Part shown: positions 19,501 through 26,225 of the stretch, one piece after another
How the letters are laid out: each line of letters begins with the position of its first letter
Position numbering within the stretch: the first letter of the stretch is position 1
Assembly: GCA_007134085.1 (NCBI GenBank)
Contig: SLLL01000254.1
Coordinates: 1 to 39,397, forward strand
DNA: 39,397 nucleotides
Direction: 5' to 3'
From: Balneolaceae bacterium
GTDB lineage: Bacteria > Bacteroidota > Rhodothermia > Balneolales > Balneolaceae
The notes under the pieces: model-generated
Told to the model about the DNA's origin: nothing
Seen by the model: only the letters and a program-made list of their open reading frames with translations
The model's database searches: none
Made by a program: the position numbers and the translations under genes

Positions 19501-21548
19501 CTCCGGGCCTCCCAAACGAAGTAACACCTGATACACAACCACCTGTACTGCTAAGTGCAGTACAATTTGAAGATCAGGGGTTCAGGCTTAGGTTCGATAA
19601 AGAACTCGATCCCGAAACAGCACTGACGGCATCCAACTACTCCATTTCCCCCTCCACACCTGTTTCGATGGTTGGGCTTGATGGAACCGATGTTATTCTG
19701 TTTACAGGCTCAGAGCTGATTAACGATCAGATTTATGAAATTACAGCACAGAATGTTGCCGACCTCTTCGGCAATGTGATGGAAACTACAATAGTATCGG
19801 TTCGATATCTCGATTTTGAAGACGCCCAGCCACAGCAAATTGTTATCAACGAGATTCTCTACAGGCGGCTGCAGGCCGGAAGCCCTGAATTTGTTGAGAT
19901 CTACAACAGAACGGAGAACAACTTCGATCTTACCGGCTGGAGATTGCATGATGCCACAGGGAGTGCTCCAATACCGGCGGGAACCGCAATCAGGGAGAAC
20001 GATTTTCTTGTCTTCACAGATTCGGAGTCTTTTGCAGCTCAATCCGAAAGAATTATTTATCTGCCCGGCTTTAGGGCGCTCAACAACACCAGCGATACTG
20101 TTGTAATTCGAAATGGTTCGGGTGTGGCTATCGATAGCCTAACTTACCAAGCCTCGTGGTACAACAATCCGGCAGGAGTTTCTCTCGAAAGGAGAGACCC
20201 TGCTGCACTATCCATCGATCCTGCCAACTGGGCACCGAGCAGCGACGATCGTGGTTCTACTCCGGCAGAAGAGAACAGCCGTTTTCAGCCTGATGAAACG
20301 CCCCCGGGTGTGATATTTGCGAATATTTTTCACCCTGACTCTTTGGAAATTGTTTTTAATGAATTTGTTGATCTAAGTGAAGGTGAATCATCCAGTGGTA
20401 ATAGCGACGGAATGATGGCAAATCAGATTGATCGAAGAAACCAACAGATTGGAGATACGCGATTCCTAATAAACGGCTCGCCGGCAAATCTTTTGAAATA
20501 TGATCCGAGCAGTGCCAACAGAGTTGTGCTGAGTGCATCAGGCATCACTCTTGGTGAATCAATTACGCTGACAATTGAAAATCTGGGAGATTTTCAGGGG
20601 AATGTATCGTCAGAAATTGAACAGCCGGTAGCCCAGCCGCTTCAACCCGGCGATCTTGTTTTTAACGAGATTATGTATCAACCACTGGCGGATGACCGTG
20701 ACGGCATTCCGGATCAATCCGAATATATCGAGATCTATAACCGCCGCCCGTATGCTGTATCGCTCGAAGGAATTTTTCTGCACGACGAACCCAACGAAAA
20801 CGGGGAAATTGTTCGGATTAATTTCGCCTCAACTTCCCAACGCTGGCTGCCTGCAAACGGGTATGCTCTCTTTTATCCGGAGCCAATAGTAAGGCCGTTT
20901 ACAGAGAGCCGAACAGCCCGATTCTTTGAAATGAGTGAAGATTTTGCGCCGTTTGCTTTCCAGGCAGTGCGTACCACATTAAGCTTACCGAATGCTGGCA
21001 GGCAGGTTTATCTGGCCGACAGCACCCGTACCGTAATAGATATGGTAGATTACAGCCCCGATTGGCACAACCCAAATCTGATTGATACACGTGGTATAGC
21101 TCTTGAACGTGTAAATCCAGATTTTGAAACCAATGATCCTTCTAATTGGAGTTCGAACACCACATTGCAGGGGGGCAGCCCTGGCGCACAAAATTCGATA
21201 TTTCAGGAGTCTGTGGTTTCTATTACCGATTCCGGGGTATTTCTCGACCCCAATCCATTTTCGCCCGATGGTGATGGCTTTGAAGACAATCTGTTCATTA
21301 ACTACAGGTTCGACGAACCCGATTATTTATTGAGGGTTAGGATTTATGATCGGTACGGCCGCCTTGTTCGCACCCTTGCTGAAGGTACTGCCGCCGGCTT
21401 TGAAGGAAGTTTAATTTGGGATGGCCTTACAGACAATGGCCAGAGAAATCGAATTGGAATCTACATTGTGTTTGTGGAAGCATATAACAGCAGCAGTGGC
21501 AGAAACCGTGCTTTCCGCGAAACCGCAGTACTTGCACGGCAGTTTTAG
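13530..21548 (+). CDS. Giant secreted multidomain protein with seven lamin-tail (LTD) modules
   Basis: The 2672-residue protein has an N-terminal signal peptide (AILFSVIFFLFGTSLFG). Residues about 30-240 form a jelly-roll-like domain (FQEDFESYA ... NFFFDDFTI). About 245-715 are Ig-like repeats of the SbsA/Big type, each starting near 'S-x-x-E-I-x-V-x-F' and using the phrase LTSNFS. Seven lamin-tail modules then begin near residues 718, 1074, 1330, 1590, 1841, 2103 and 2373. Each carries GDIVINEFMY or a variant, then RYVELFNRS and WGGNGVALERR, and an Ig-like domain lies between most of them. The C-terminus (about 2569-2672) is FlgD-like (NPFSPDGDG ... LIWDGLTDNGQ ... GIYIVFVEA), typical of secreted FCB proteins. 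It is probably on the cell surface and may bind or scaffold something; no enzyme domain was recognised. The ggt gene follows 33 bases later with no terminator between. Confidence 0.88.
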   Translation: MTKLLRSVRNAILFSVIFFLFGTSLFGQQVVFQEDFESYANDADFIDNSPWSGDLEDFTLVTENGNQLLRLNNDDATGTANRSQLRVPSTTAYGTWEFSYSPNANPTTANRSFFFLVSDTENLNIFSPDNSTVSGYAIRTGGSGDSTFELVRINNGSQGAVITESETVIEEGHDYRVRVTRSSEGDWQISVGLGFDSTPVPDSPVGNDNFYTESSRFGFLVVYSSGNSDNFFFDDFTITEETDDLIAESVELTRADQLDVTFNNDLDESTVLTSNFSVSQGVGNPATAELLDDEENVVRLSFSEPFGDGDYTLTINNIEDEFSQQIEDDTQLSFSVINPFDVETITAISSTSIEVEFSEAPEGATLLTGNFSLTGDGMTGSVQPESIDHTEGEEAVTLNFGTSLSLGDYELTIVDVLSEFGWPLRGNNQFDFEVINPFQISDFDVLSRSEIEITFSQDIDSGGDDASNYLLNGSINPELVTLTSSNVVFLQFADPINEGDQVIEVSSLQSVDDWQIDAGTQIEFTLTNNFDLASLDLFRGDEITLEFTDTPDETTLLPSNFEISGVGNPIAVLYDSATDPNTVILELSSPLFSADYTLVTTNLLSDFGWLLSDETSFDFTAENPFDVTAFDIESTTEFIITFSQDVFGGSVSPAAFVIEGGSSPESAVVENGNQIRITFSESVEEGDQTLIINDIQSVDGWQIEPDTSIPFALFGDYEPGDLLISEFYYRVPISWRTPEFDRPRYVEIFNRSDKTLNLRNFTLTGQNISVDSDLPISPGEYLVLTRGVPVFEERFGERTFVEVDNFPTLLLTSSSSIVFETDEGELIEQLTYFPDTWGGNEVSLERISFDISSEFRDNWAESEDVLTGSPGLPSTVSAPTNPPEAVSAAFPRPQTLRITFSRTLSDESLQSISNFSLNNNAAFTSVSVTSDERTIEFETEEKLEDQFEYTFSYQNIDDIFGNAIAGTQQFNFTFTNPFRILSAELESDTQLDLQFTLPLDQPSSYGTSNFELSDGTTPSSVTVLNSETLRLTFSDAFAVGNYTIVANGLTSITDGWELEDDSEFQFFRFDEYQPGDIVINEFMYRPPEGYPRYVEIHNRSGRFLNLREWELRRAEGAPSNGGSFSSFDLPIEPGGFVVITPNAAQLDAVFGDGPWLQMNNYPGLTQTTPDRIRLIDSDGNLAEFVDYNPSTWGGNGVALERRRADLTPEFVENWAESPNELLGTPGAPNEVNPNFELVAEVVEALNRQQVRVVFNAEIREGDAVPGNFSVGNTNPQSVSIDNGNELLLEFSSNLPRGQRSLRIDNVRTLAGFQIAANSVYSFLIFDQFQSGDIVVNEFMYRPATGFVRYVELFNRSNRLINLRDWELRRAEGAPSNGGIFSSEDLAIQPGEYIVLTPNAELLEEIYGTGPWFEMSNYPGFTQTVADQIRLINPDGDVDQFIEYVPSVWGGNGVALERRSISSPENNSNNWGESLAELLGTPGAENTVEPDDETPQLVQADFVSADTVAVEFTGSLDLEQITAGNFSISSSLNVTEVEFTDPFNALLTLSGQMNSGTTYTITVTNIPDIFGNTLSSAQAQFTYFLIEQAEPGDVVINEFMYNEPEDYTRYIELFNRSNKAINLAGWRQANDTGTRRTITSQQTILPPNSYIVIIPNENLLTIFPDIRFVNAGGNLSALKNGGDEIVIVNNLGEVMDSLRYSPDWGGNGVALERRRVDRSPLFRENWAESPNELLGTPGAQNEVDRDFNLTATSVRTVSRRSVEVVFNANVREGDLVPANFSVNGANPAAIEFEEADRITLEFENAFPIGSRTLTISNIRTLGGFQIEQNSQFEFTVFDEFEEGDIVINEFMYRPPTGYVRYVELFNNSDKLLNLRDWRLQRRQIASEPRRIISDDDLLLEPGDFIVITEDAERMVEIFGERNYHQLSNFPNFTLTVADQIRLFTDSDVLADSLEYTPSTWGGNGVALERISAEVPATLRQNWEESPNVLLGTPGLPNEVTPDTQPPVLLSAVQFEDQGFRLRFDKELDPETALTASNYSISPSTPVSMVGLDGTDVILFTGSELINDQIYEITAQNVADLFGNVMETTIVSVRYLDFEDAQPQQIVINEILYRRLQAGSPEFVEIYNRTENNFDLTGWRLHDATGSAPIPAGTAIRENDFLVFTDSESFAAQSERIIYLPGFRALNNTSDTVVIRNGSGVAIDSLTYQASWYNNPAGVSLERRDPAALSIDPANWAPSSDDRGSTPAEENSRFQPDETPPGVIFANIFHPDSLEIVFNEFVDLSEGESSSGNSDGMMANQIDRRNQQIGDTRFLINGSPANLLKYDPSSANRVVLSASGITLGESITLTIENLGDFQGNVSSEIEQPVAQPLQPGDLVFNEIMYQPLADDRDGIPDQSEYIEIYNRRPYAVSLEGIFLHDEPNENGEIVRINFASTSQRWLPANGYALFYPEPIVRPFTESRTARFFEMSEDFAPFAFQAVRTTLSLPNAGRQVYLADSTRTVIDMVDYSPDWHNPNLIDTRGIALERVNPDFETNDPSNWSSNTTLQGGSPGAQNSIFQESVVSITDSGVFLDPNPFSPDGDGFEDNLFINYRFDEPDYLLRVRIYDRYGRLVRTLAEGTAAGFEGSLIWDGLTDNGQRNRIGIYIVFVEAYNSSSGRNRAFRETAVLARQF
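16745..18000 (+). repeat. Closely related tandem LTD/Ig modules (modules 2 and 3)
   Basis: Modules 2 and 3 of the giant protein share long near-identical phrases such as WELRRAEGAPSNGG, then GPW, NYPG and WGGNGVALERR, about 256 residues apart. They are more alike than the other modules, which suggests a recent duplication or gene conversion. The module period over residues 1074-2373 is 251-270 residues. Confidence 0.7.
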
Positions 21549-21581
21549 AAAAAAAATTTAACACTAACCTACAACTGTTTT

Positions 21582-23129
21582 ATGAAAGGTGCAGTAGCGG
21601 CAGGCCATATTGAAACTGCGAAGAGTGCTGCAGAAGTTTTGCTAAGTGGAGGCAATGCATTTGATGCAGTGATAGCCGCACATTTAACCGCTTGTGTGGC
21701 TGAGCCGGTTCTTTCATCAATAGGAGGAGGAGGTTTTTTACTTGCCAAACCCGCTGATGGTAAACCCGTTGTTTACGATTTTTTCACGCATACTCCACTC
21801 AAAAAAAGCAGAGAGACGGAGAACTCTTTTTACAAGATCTCCGCTGATTTTGGTACCGTTCTGCAGGATTTTCGAATAGGCCCGGGGTCTGCAGCCACTC
21901 CCGGCACACTTAAAGGTTTATTTGCCATTCATAATGATTTGAGCTCAATGCCATTTTCAGTGATTGCACAGCCCGCTCTTGAACTTGCAAGAGCCGGAGT
22001 AGTAATGAATGAATTCCAGGCAGAAGTCTTAAATATTGTATCGCCAATTTATAAGGTTAATGAAGAGGTGAAAAAGCTTTTTTCATCCGCTGAAACGGGT
22101 GATTTACTTCAGGAAGGAGATCTGTTTAGAAACCCGCATTTTGCCGATTTCATCGAGACAGCTGCACGGGAAGGGGGCTCACTTTTTTGTGATGGCGAGG
22201 TTGCACAAGCTATAGAAAAAGTATGTGCAGAATCTGGCGGGCACCTTACAGCTGATGATTTACGGCAATACAACGTTGTAAAACGCCAGCCCTTAAAGTG
22301 CAGTTTGTTTGGAAATCAGTTTTTGATAAATCCGGCTCCCGCATCGGGGGGTATTCTGATTTCATTTGCGGCAAAATTGAGCGAATCGGCAGATCTGATG
22401 AAATTTACTCCCGGTTCAATAGAGTACCTGGAGAGGCTCGCAGAAATACAGCATACAACAAATCGGGCGAGAATTGACCGGCTATTGAAAAGCGAGGGGG
22501 AAAACCATTTACATGAACTGCTCGGGGGTGAGTTGCTTTCAAACTATCAACAGCACGTATATAAGCGATTTTCAGCAAACAGGGGTACAACGCAAATCAG
22601 TGTGGCGGATAAATTTGGGAATATTGCTTCTTTAACAACCAGCAATGGGGAGGGGAGTGGAATTATGGTTCCGGGTACTTCTATCATGCTTAACAACATG
22701 CTTGGTGAGGAAGATCTGTTTCCGGGCGCCATTGGTAACTGGAAGCCAAACCAAAGAATTTCATCGATGATGGCACCGGGCGTGCTACAGTTAAAAAATG
22801 GTGATGAAATAGCATTTGGTTCTGGTGGGTCGAACCGTATTCGAACGGCAATTCTTCAGGTACTGCTTAATCTGATAGCTTTTGGTGGGGATGCTAAAAA
22901 AGCAGTCAACGCGCCCCGAATTCACCTCGAAGGAGATGAATTAAATATAGAGGCTGGTTTTGACAACAAGGTTACAAATAAGCTTGAAGTATTCTACCCT
23001 GAATCGAAAATATGGGATCGGAGAAGCCTCTTTTTTGGTGGTGTACACCTTGCAGGTAAAAAACAAGAAGGCACCTTTTTTGGGTATGGCGATGAACGAA
23101 GGGGCGGAGTATTCCTAACGGTTGATTAA
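21582..23129 (+). CDS. ggt: Gamma-glutamyltransferase, apparently without signal peptide
   Basis: This 515-residue member of the Ntn-hydrolase family cleaves gamma-glutamyl bonds (glutathione and gamma-glutamyl peptides) and can transfer the glutamyl group. The N-terminal subunit region has GGNAFDAVIAAHLTACVAEPVLSSIGGGGF. The self-cleavage and nucleophile threonine is T335 or T336 in RGTTQISVAD, where the family norm is TTH, so a Gln replaces the usual His. GSGIMVPGTSIMLNN and FGSGGSNRIRTAILQ are also family marks. The frame has a stop (that of the giant gene) 11 codons upstream of the ATG, so no signal peptide can be added. The enzyme may therefore act in the cytoplasm, unlike most GGTs. It probably shares a transcript with the giant gene. 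Confidence 0.9.
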   Translation: MKGAVAAGHIETAKSAAEVLLSGGNAFDAVIAAHLTACVAEPVLSSIGGGGFLLAKPADGKPVVYDFFTHTPLKKSRETENSFYKISADFGTVLQDFRIGPGSAATPGTLKGLFAIHNDLSSMPFSVIAQPALELARAGVVMNEFQAEVLNIVSPIYKVNEEVKKLFSSAETGDLLQEGDLFRNPHFADFIETAAREGGSLFCDGEVAQAIEKVCAESGGHLTADDLRQYNVVKRQPLKCSLFGNQFLINPAPASGGILISFAAKLSESADLMKFTPGSIEYLERLAEIQHTTNRARIDRLLKSEGENHLHELLGGELLSNYQQHVYKRFSANRGTTQISVADKFGNIASLTTSNGEGSGIMVPGTSIMLNNMLGEEDLFPGAIGNWKPNQRISSMMAPGVLQLKNGDEIAFGSGGSNRIRTAILQVLLNLIAFGGDAKKAVNAPRIHLEGDELNIEAGFDNKVTNKLEVFYPESKIWDRRSLFFGGVHLAGKKQEGTFFGYGDERRGGVFLTVD

Positions 23130-23136
23130 CATCAAC
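23121..23136. terminator. Weak inverted repeat between convergent ggt and SirB1-type gene
   Basis: GTTGAT (23121-23126) pairs with ATCAAC (23131-23136) over the ggt stop codon. It is followed by a modest ATTT run. It could serve as a weak bidirectional terminator in the 12-base convergent gap. Confidence 0.3.
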
Positions 23137-23141
23137 ATTTA

Positions 23142-24002
23142 TTAAAGAGACTTTTCTGCGATATACAACAGCTGCTGCAAGTCTTTAACACGATTTTGAT
23201 CTTTCGCTTTTGCGAAGGCATTCATCAGGTTGCGCAGGCAGCGCTTTAGTATTTCAGATTCATCAGCTTTCTGAAGATGTTCGGGGCGGGGCTCAATGCC
23301 GTTCTTTTTCAAAAAGTAACAGCATTGGTTATAGGTAACAATAGAGCCACTGTCGAAAGGATCGATGAGAATTTCACGGTCGTGAATTTTATACATCAAC
23401 ATAAAATGAATCGGCATATTAACACCGAAGAATGGTAATCCAAGCCTTCGTGCAAGGAACATTACTACTGCACTAAGCATGATTGGCAGCCCTTTACGCC
23501 TGTCAATTACTCTGTCGAGATAGGCATTATCTGTGCTGTGATAATCCTGCGCATCACCGCGAAATCGCAACTCCCGAAAAACATATTGCAGCATAATCTG
23601 CATTTTTTCGGTCATAGAGGGTGTATAAGCAATTTCACCGCCAATTTGGGAGCTGAGTTTATCCAGCTTTTTTCTGTACTCTTCCACCCGAAGTGTGGGG
23701 TTGCCAAACTTGCTTAACAAAAGCAGTGCATCTTCCAATTGTCGCCGGTTGTTTACCCCCCGTTCAATCAGTTCAGCAAATTCATCAAGAATAGAACCGA
23801 ACGTGATGGAGTAAATAATTTCATTGATTGTACTTTTTTCCGACTCCCTGATGGATTCACTCCGGTACTGATCAAGAAGTGGAACAGCATTTTCTCCAAG
23901 TTCTTGAAACCTGCTTCTTACGCCACTCTGAACCTCAGGGTCTGGGTCATCAAGCAGATAAATTAGCGACTCAATTTCGTTACGTTTGGGTTGTTCTGTC
24001 AT
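23142..24002 (-). CDS. SirB1-type transglutaminase-like (Transglut_core2) protein
   Basis: This 286-residue protein has a helical N-terminal part (about 1-110) that begins like a HEAT-type repeat (IYLLDDPDPEVQSGVRSRFQELG). The SirB1/transglutaminase-like core follows: AYLDRVIDRRKGLPIMLSAVVMFLARRLGLPFFGVNMPIHFML, then ILIDPFDSG. This matches the SirB1 family pattern 'RKG-P-L-S---L---R-GL---GV--P-HF', in which the usual catalytic cysteine is not conserved, so it may not be an active enzyme. It is on the minus strand, convergent with ggt and divergent from the GCS2-CBS genes. Its biological role is not established from the sequence. Confidence 0.85.
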   Translation of the reverse strand: MTEQPKRNEIESLIYLLDDPDPEVQSGVRSRFQELGENAVPLLDQYRSESIRESEKSTINEIIYSITFGSILDEFAELIERGVNNRRQLEDALLLLSKFGNPTLRVEEYRKKLDKLSSQIGGEIAYTPSMTEKMQIMLQYVFRELRFRGDAQDYHSTDNAYLDRVIDRRKGLPIMLSAVVMFLARRLGLPFFGVNMPIHFMLMYKIHDREILIDPFDSGSIVTYNQCCYFLKKNGIEPRPEHLQKADESEILKRCLRNLMNAFAKAKDQNRVKDLQQLLYIAEKSL

Positions 24003-24251
24003 TTCATTTTTTATTTAGAAACACAGTATGAAGCTGTACGATTCCAAACTTATGCACGATTTTTACCCGAATCAATTTTTTAAAAAGTATTCACATTTTC
24101 TGTATGTTCACGCAGTTGAAGGCGGAAAACTATATATATGCAACTATTTTCAGGCAAGTTGCTGATTTTGAACAGTAAAATGTTGATAATGTAGTATACT
24201 TTATTTTCGGGCAGTGCTTGAATCAAAATATCCACGAAAAACCGACATAAA

Positions 24252-26198
24252 ATGGGTGTAGAAACAGTAAAACTGGCAGAGACTAAAGAGCAAGTTCAGG
24301 AGTTCATCAAATACCTGTTGAAAGATATCCGTGCAATGGAGAAGATGCTTTCTGAAGATTACTTTGAAACAGATACCATTCGGATTGGCGCAGAACAGGA
24401 ACTCTGCCTGGTTGATAAATTTGCAAAACCGGCACCCATTTCTATCGAACTTCTCGAGGCACTGAACGACAAAGATTTTACCACTGAACTCGCCCGTTTC
24501 AACCTTGAAACCAACCTCGATCCGCTCGAATTTAAAGGCAAATGCCTTTCCATGCTCGAGGCTAATATACTCAACCAGCTCGACAAAGCCCGTGAGGCAA
24601 TAAAGCAGTTTGATGGCGACATCGTGTTAACCGGTGTGCTGCCTACTATCCGAAAAAATGACCTTGAAATTGAGAACCTCACTCCATTGCCACGCTACAG
24701 GGCACTTTGTGATGCTATAAACAAACTCAGGGGCGATGAATACGATCTGCGTATTCAGGGTATGGATGAACTCTTAATGCGTTTCGATACCCCACTGTTA
24801 GAAGCGTGCAACACCGGCTTTCAGGTGCATTTACAGGTTACGCCTGATGAATTTGTGAATAAATATAACCTCGCACAAGCCATCACGGGCCCGGTGCTTT
24901 CGAGTGCCGTAAATTCACCACTCCTGTTCGGCAAACGTCTCTGGGCAGAAACACGGATAGCGCTGTTTCATCAATCTGTGGATACCCGCAAGGTGGGCGA
25001 TCACCTTCGGGATAACAGCCCAAGAGTAACCTTTGGCAACGAATGGTTGAAAGAGAGTATCCTCGAAATCTATAAAGAGGATATTGCCCGCTACAGAGTG
25101 ATGCTCAGCTCGAATATTACAGAAGATGTGGACGAAATTTTTGAGGCGGGGGGCATACCAAAACTCATGGCTCTTCAGGTACATAATGGCACAGTGTATC
25201 GTTGGAACCGGCCATGCTATGGTATCAGCAATGGAAAGCCGCACCTTCGGATAGAGAATAGAATTTTTCCATCGGGGCCCACCGTAACCGACGAAATTGC
25301 GAATGCGGCTTTTTGGCTTGGCCTGCTGAATGGCATGGATAATGAGTACCCCGAAATCTCGAAAGTACTCGATTTTGATGATGCCCGGATGAATTTTATT
25401 GCTGCATCAAAACTTGGGCTCGATACAAAATTTAAGTGGGTGGGTGATAAGCGTTATTCTGCTGTTGATTTGATTAATAAAGAGCTGCTGCCACTTGCCA
25501 GGGAAGGGTTGAAAAATGCCGATGTCTATGAAGGAGATATCTCCAGCTATCTTGATGTGATTAAAGAACGTACGGAAGCCGCACAAACAGGCAGCTATTG
25601 GATGGTGAAATCGTACAACTCGCTCAGCAAGGATGTAAGCAGAGAGCAGGCACTCACGGCAATTACTAACGCCATGATTAAAAATCAGCGGAAGGGTGAG
25701 CCGGTTCATAAATGGGGGCTTGCAAAGCCGGATGATATGGAGATGTGGCAGCCTTCATCCCTTTTGGTGGAAGAATTTATGACAACAGATCTCTTTACGG
25801 TTCAAAAAGATGATATTGTTGAACTTGTAGCCAATCTGTTTGAATGGCGCCGTATACGGTACGTGCCGGTTGAAGATGACAGCAAACACCTCGTTGGCCT
25901 CATTACCATGAGAATGATTTTCCGTGAGTTCAATAACATTCTGCATAACCGTGGTTCTTCGAGCAAAGCAGTTGAAGACATCATGATCAATAACCCAATT
26001 ACCATCCATCCGGAAGCGTCCATCCTTGAAGCGATAGACATTATGGACAGCCAAAAGATAGGATGTTTGCCGGTTGTGAAGAATAACCGCCTTGTTGGGA
26101 TTATTACAGAACAGAATTACATGGAGATAACATCACGGCTATTGAGGCAATTGCACAAAAATAATCGGAAAATGAATCCAAAAAAAGGAGAAAGCTGA
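24252..26198 (+). CDS. GCS2-family carboxylate-amine ligase fused to a CBS pair (copy 1)
   Basis: This 648-residue protein has two parts. Residues about 1-480 belong to the glutamate-cysteine ligase family 2 (GCS2, the YbdK/EgtA-like, glutamine-synthetase-related fold). The marks are IRIGAEQELCLVDK (the metal/ATP glutamate strand), ETNLDPLEF, VHNGTVYRWNRPCYG and PHLRIENRIFPSGPT. Such enzymes use ATP to join a glutamate-type carboxylate to an amine. Two CBS domains follow at about 506-560 (FMTTDLFTVQKDD ... YVPVEDD) and 574-628 (IMINNPITIHPEAS ... GCLPVVKNNRLVGIIT). CBS pairs usually bind adenosine nucleotides or SAM, so activity may be energy-sensed. The next gene is a paralogue 27 bases downstream. 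The actual substrates are unknown. Confidence 0.85.
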   Translation: MGVETVKLAETKEQVQEFIKYLLKDIRAMEKMLSEDYFETDTIRIGAEQELCLVDKFAKPAPISIELLEALNDKDFTTELARFNLETNLDPLEFKGKCLSMLEANILNQLDKAREAIKQFDGDIVLTGVLPTIRKNDLEIENLTPLPRYRALCDAINKLRGDEYDLRIQGMDELLMRFDTPLLEACNTGFQVHLQVTPDEFVNKYNLAQAITGPVLSSAVNSPLLFGKRLWAETRIALFHQSVDTRKVGDHLRDNSPRVTFGNEWLKESILEIYKEDIARYRVMLSSNITEDVDEIFEAGGIPKLMALQVHNGTVYRWNRPCYGISNGKPHLRIENRIFPSGPTVTDEIANAAFWLGLLNGMDNEYPEISKVLDFDDARMNFIAASKLGLDTKFKWVGDKRYSAVDLINKELLPLAREGLKNADVYEGDISSYLDVIKERTEAAQTGSYWMVKSYNSLSKDVSREQALTAITNAMIKNQRKGEPVHKWGLAKPDDMEMWQPSSLLVEEFMTTDLFTVQKDDIVELVANLFEWRRIRYVPVEDDSKHLVGLITMRMIFREFNNILHNRGSSSKAVEDIMINNPITIHPEASILEAIDIMDSQKIGCLPVVKNNRLVGIITEQNYMEITSRLLRQLHKNNRKMNPKKGES

Positions 26199-26225
26199 GG
26201 ATTCACTTAACATGAGGAGCTTATT

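Noticed and set aside
16745-20650. Regular repeats that could be read as a CRISPR-like array
   Set aside because: The period is about 770 bases, in frame, and coded by LTD/Ig modules.
24003-24251. Inverted repeat GCAACT/AGTTGC near 24140-24162 as an operator
   Set aside because: Only six-base arms and a long spacer in an AT-rich divergent promoter; chance is likely.
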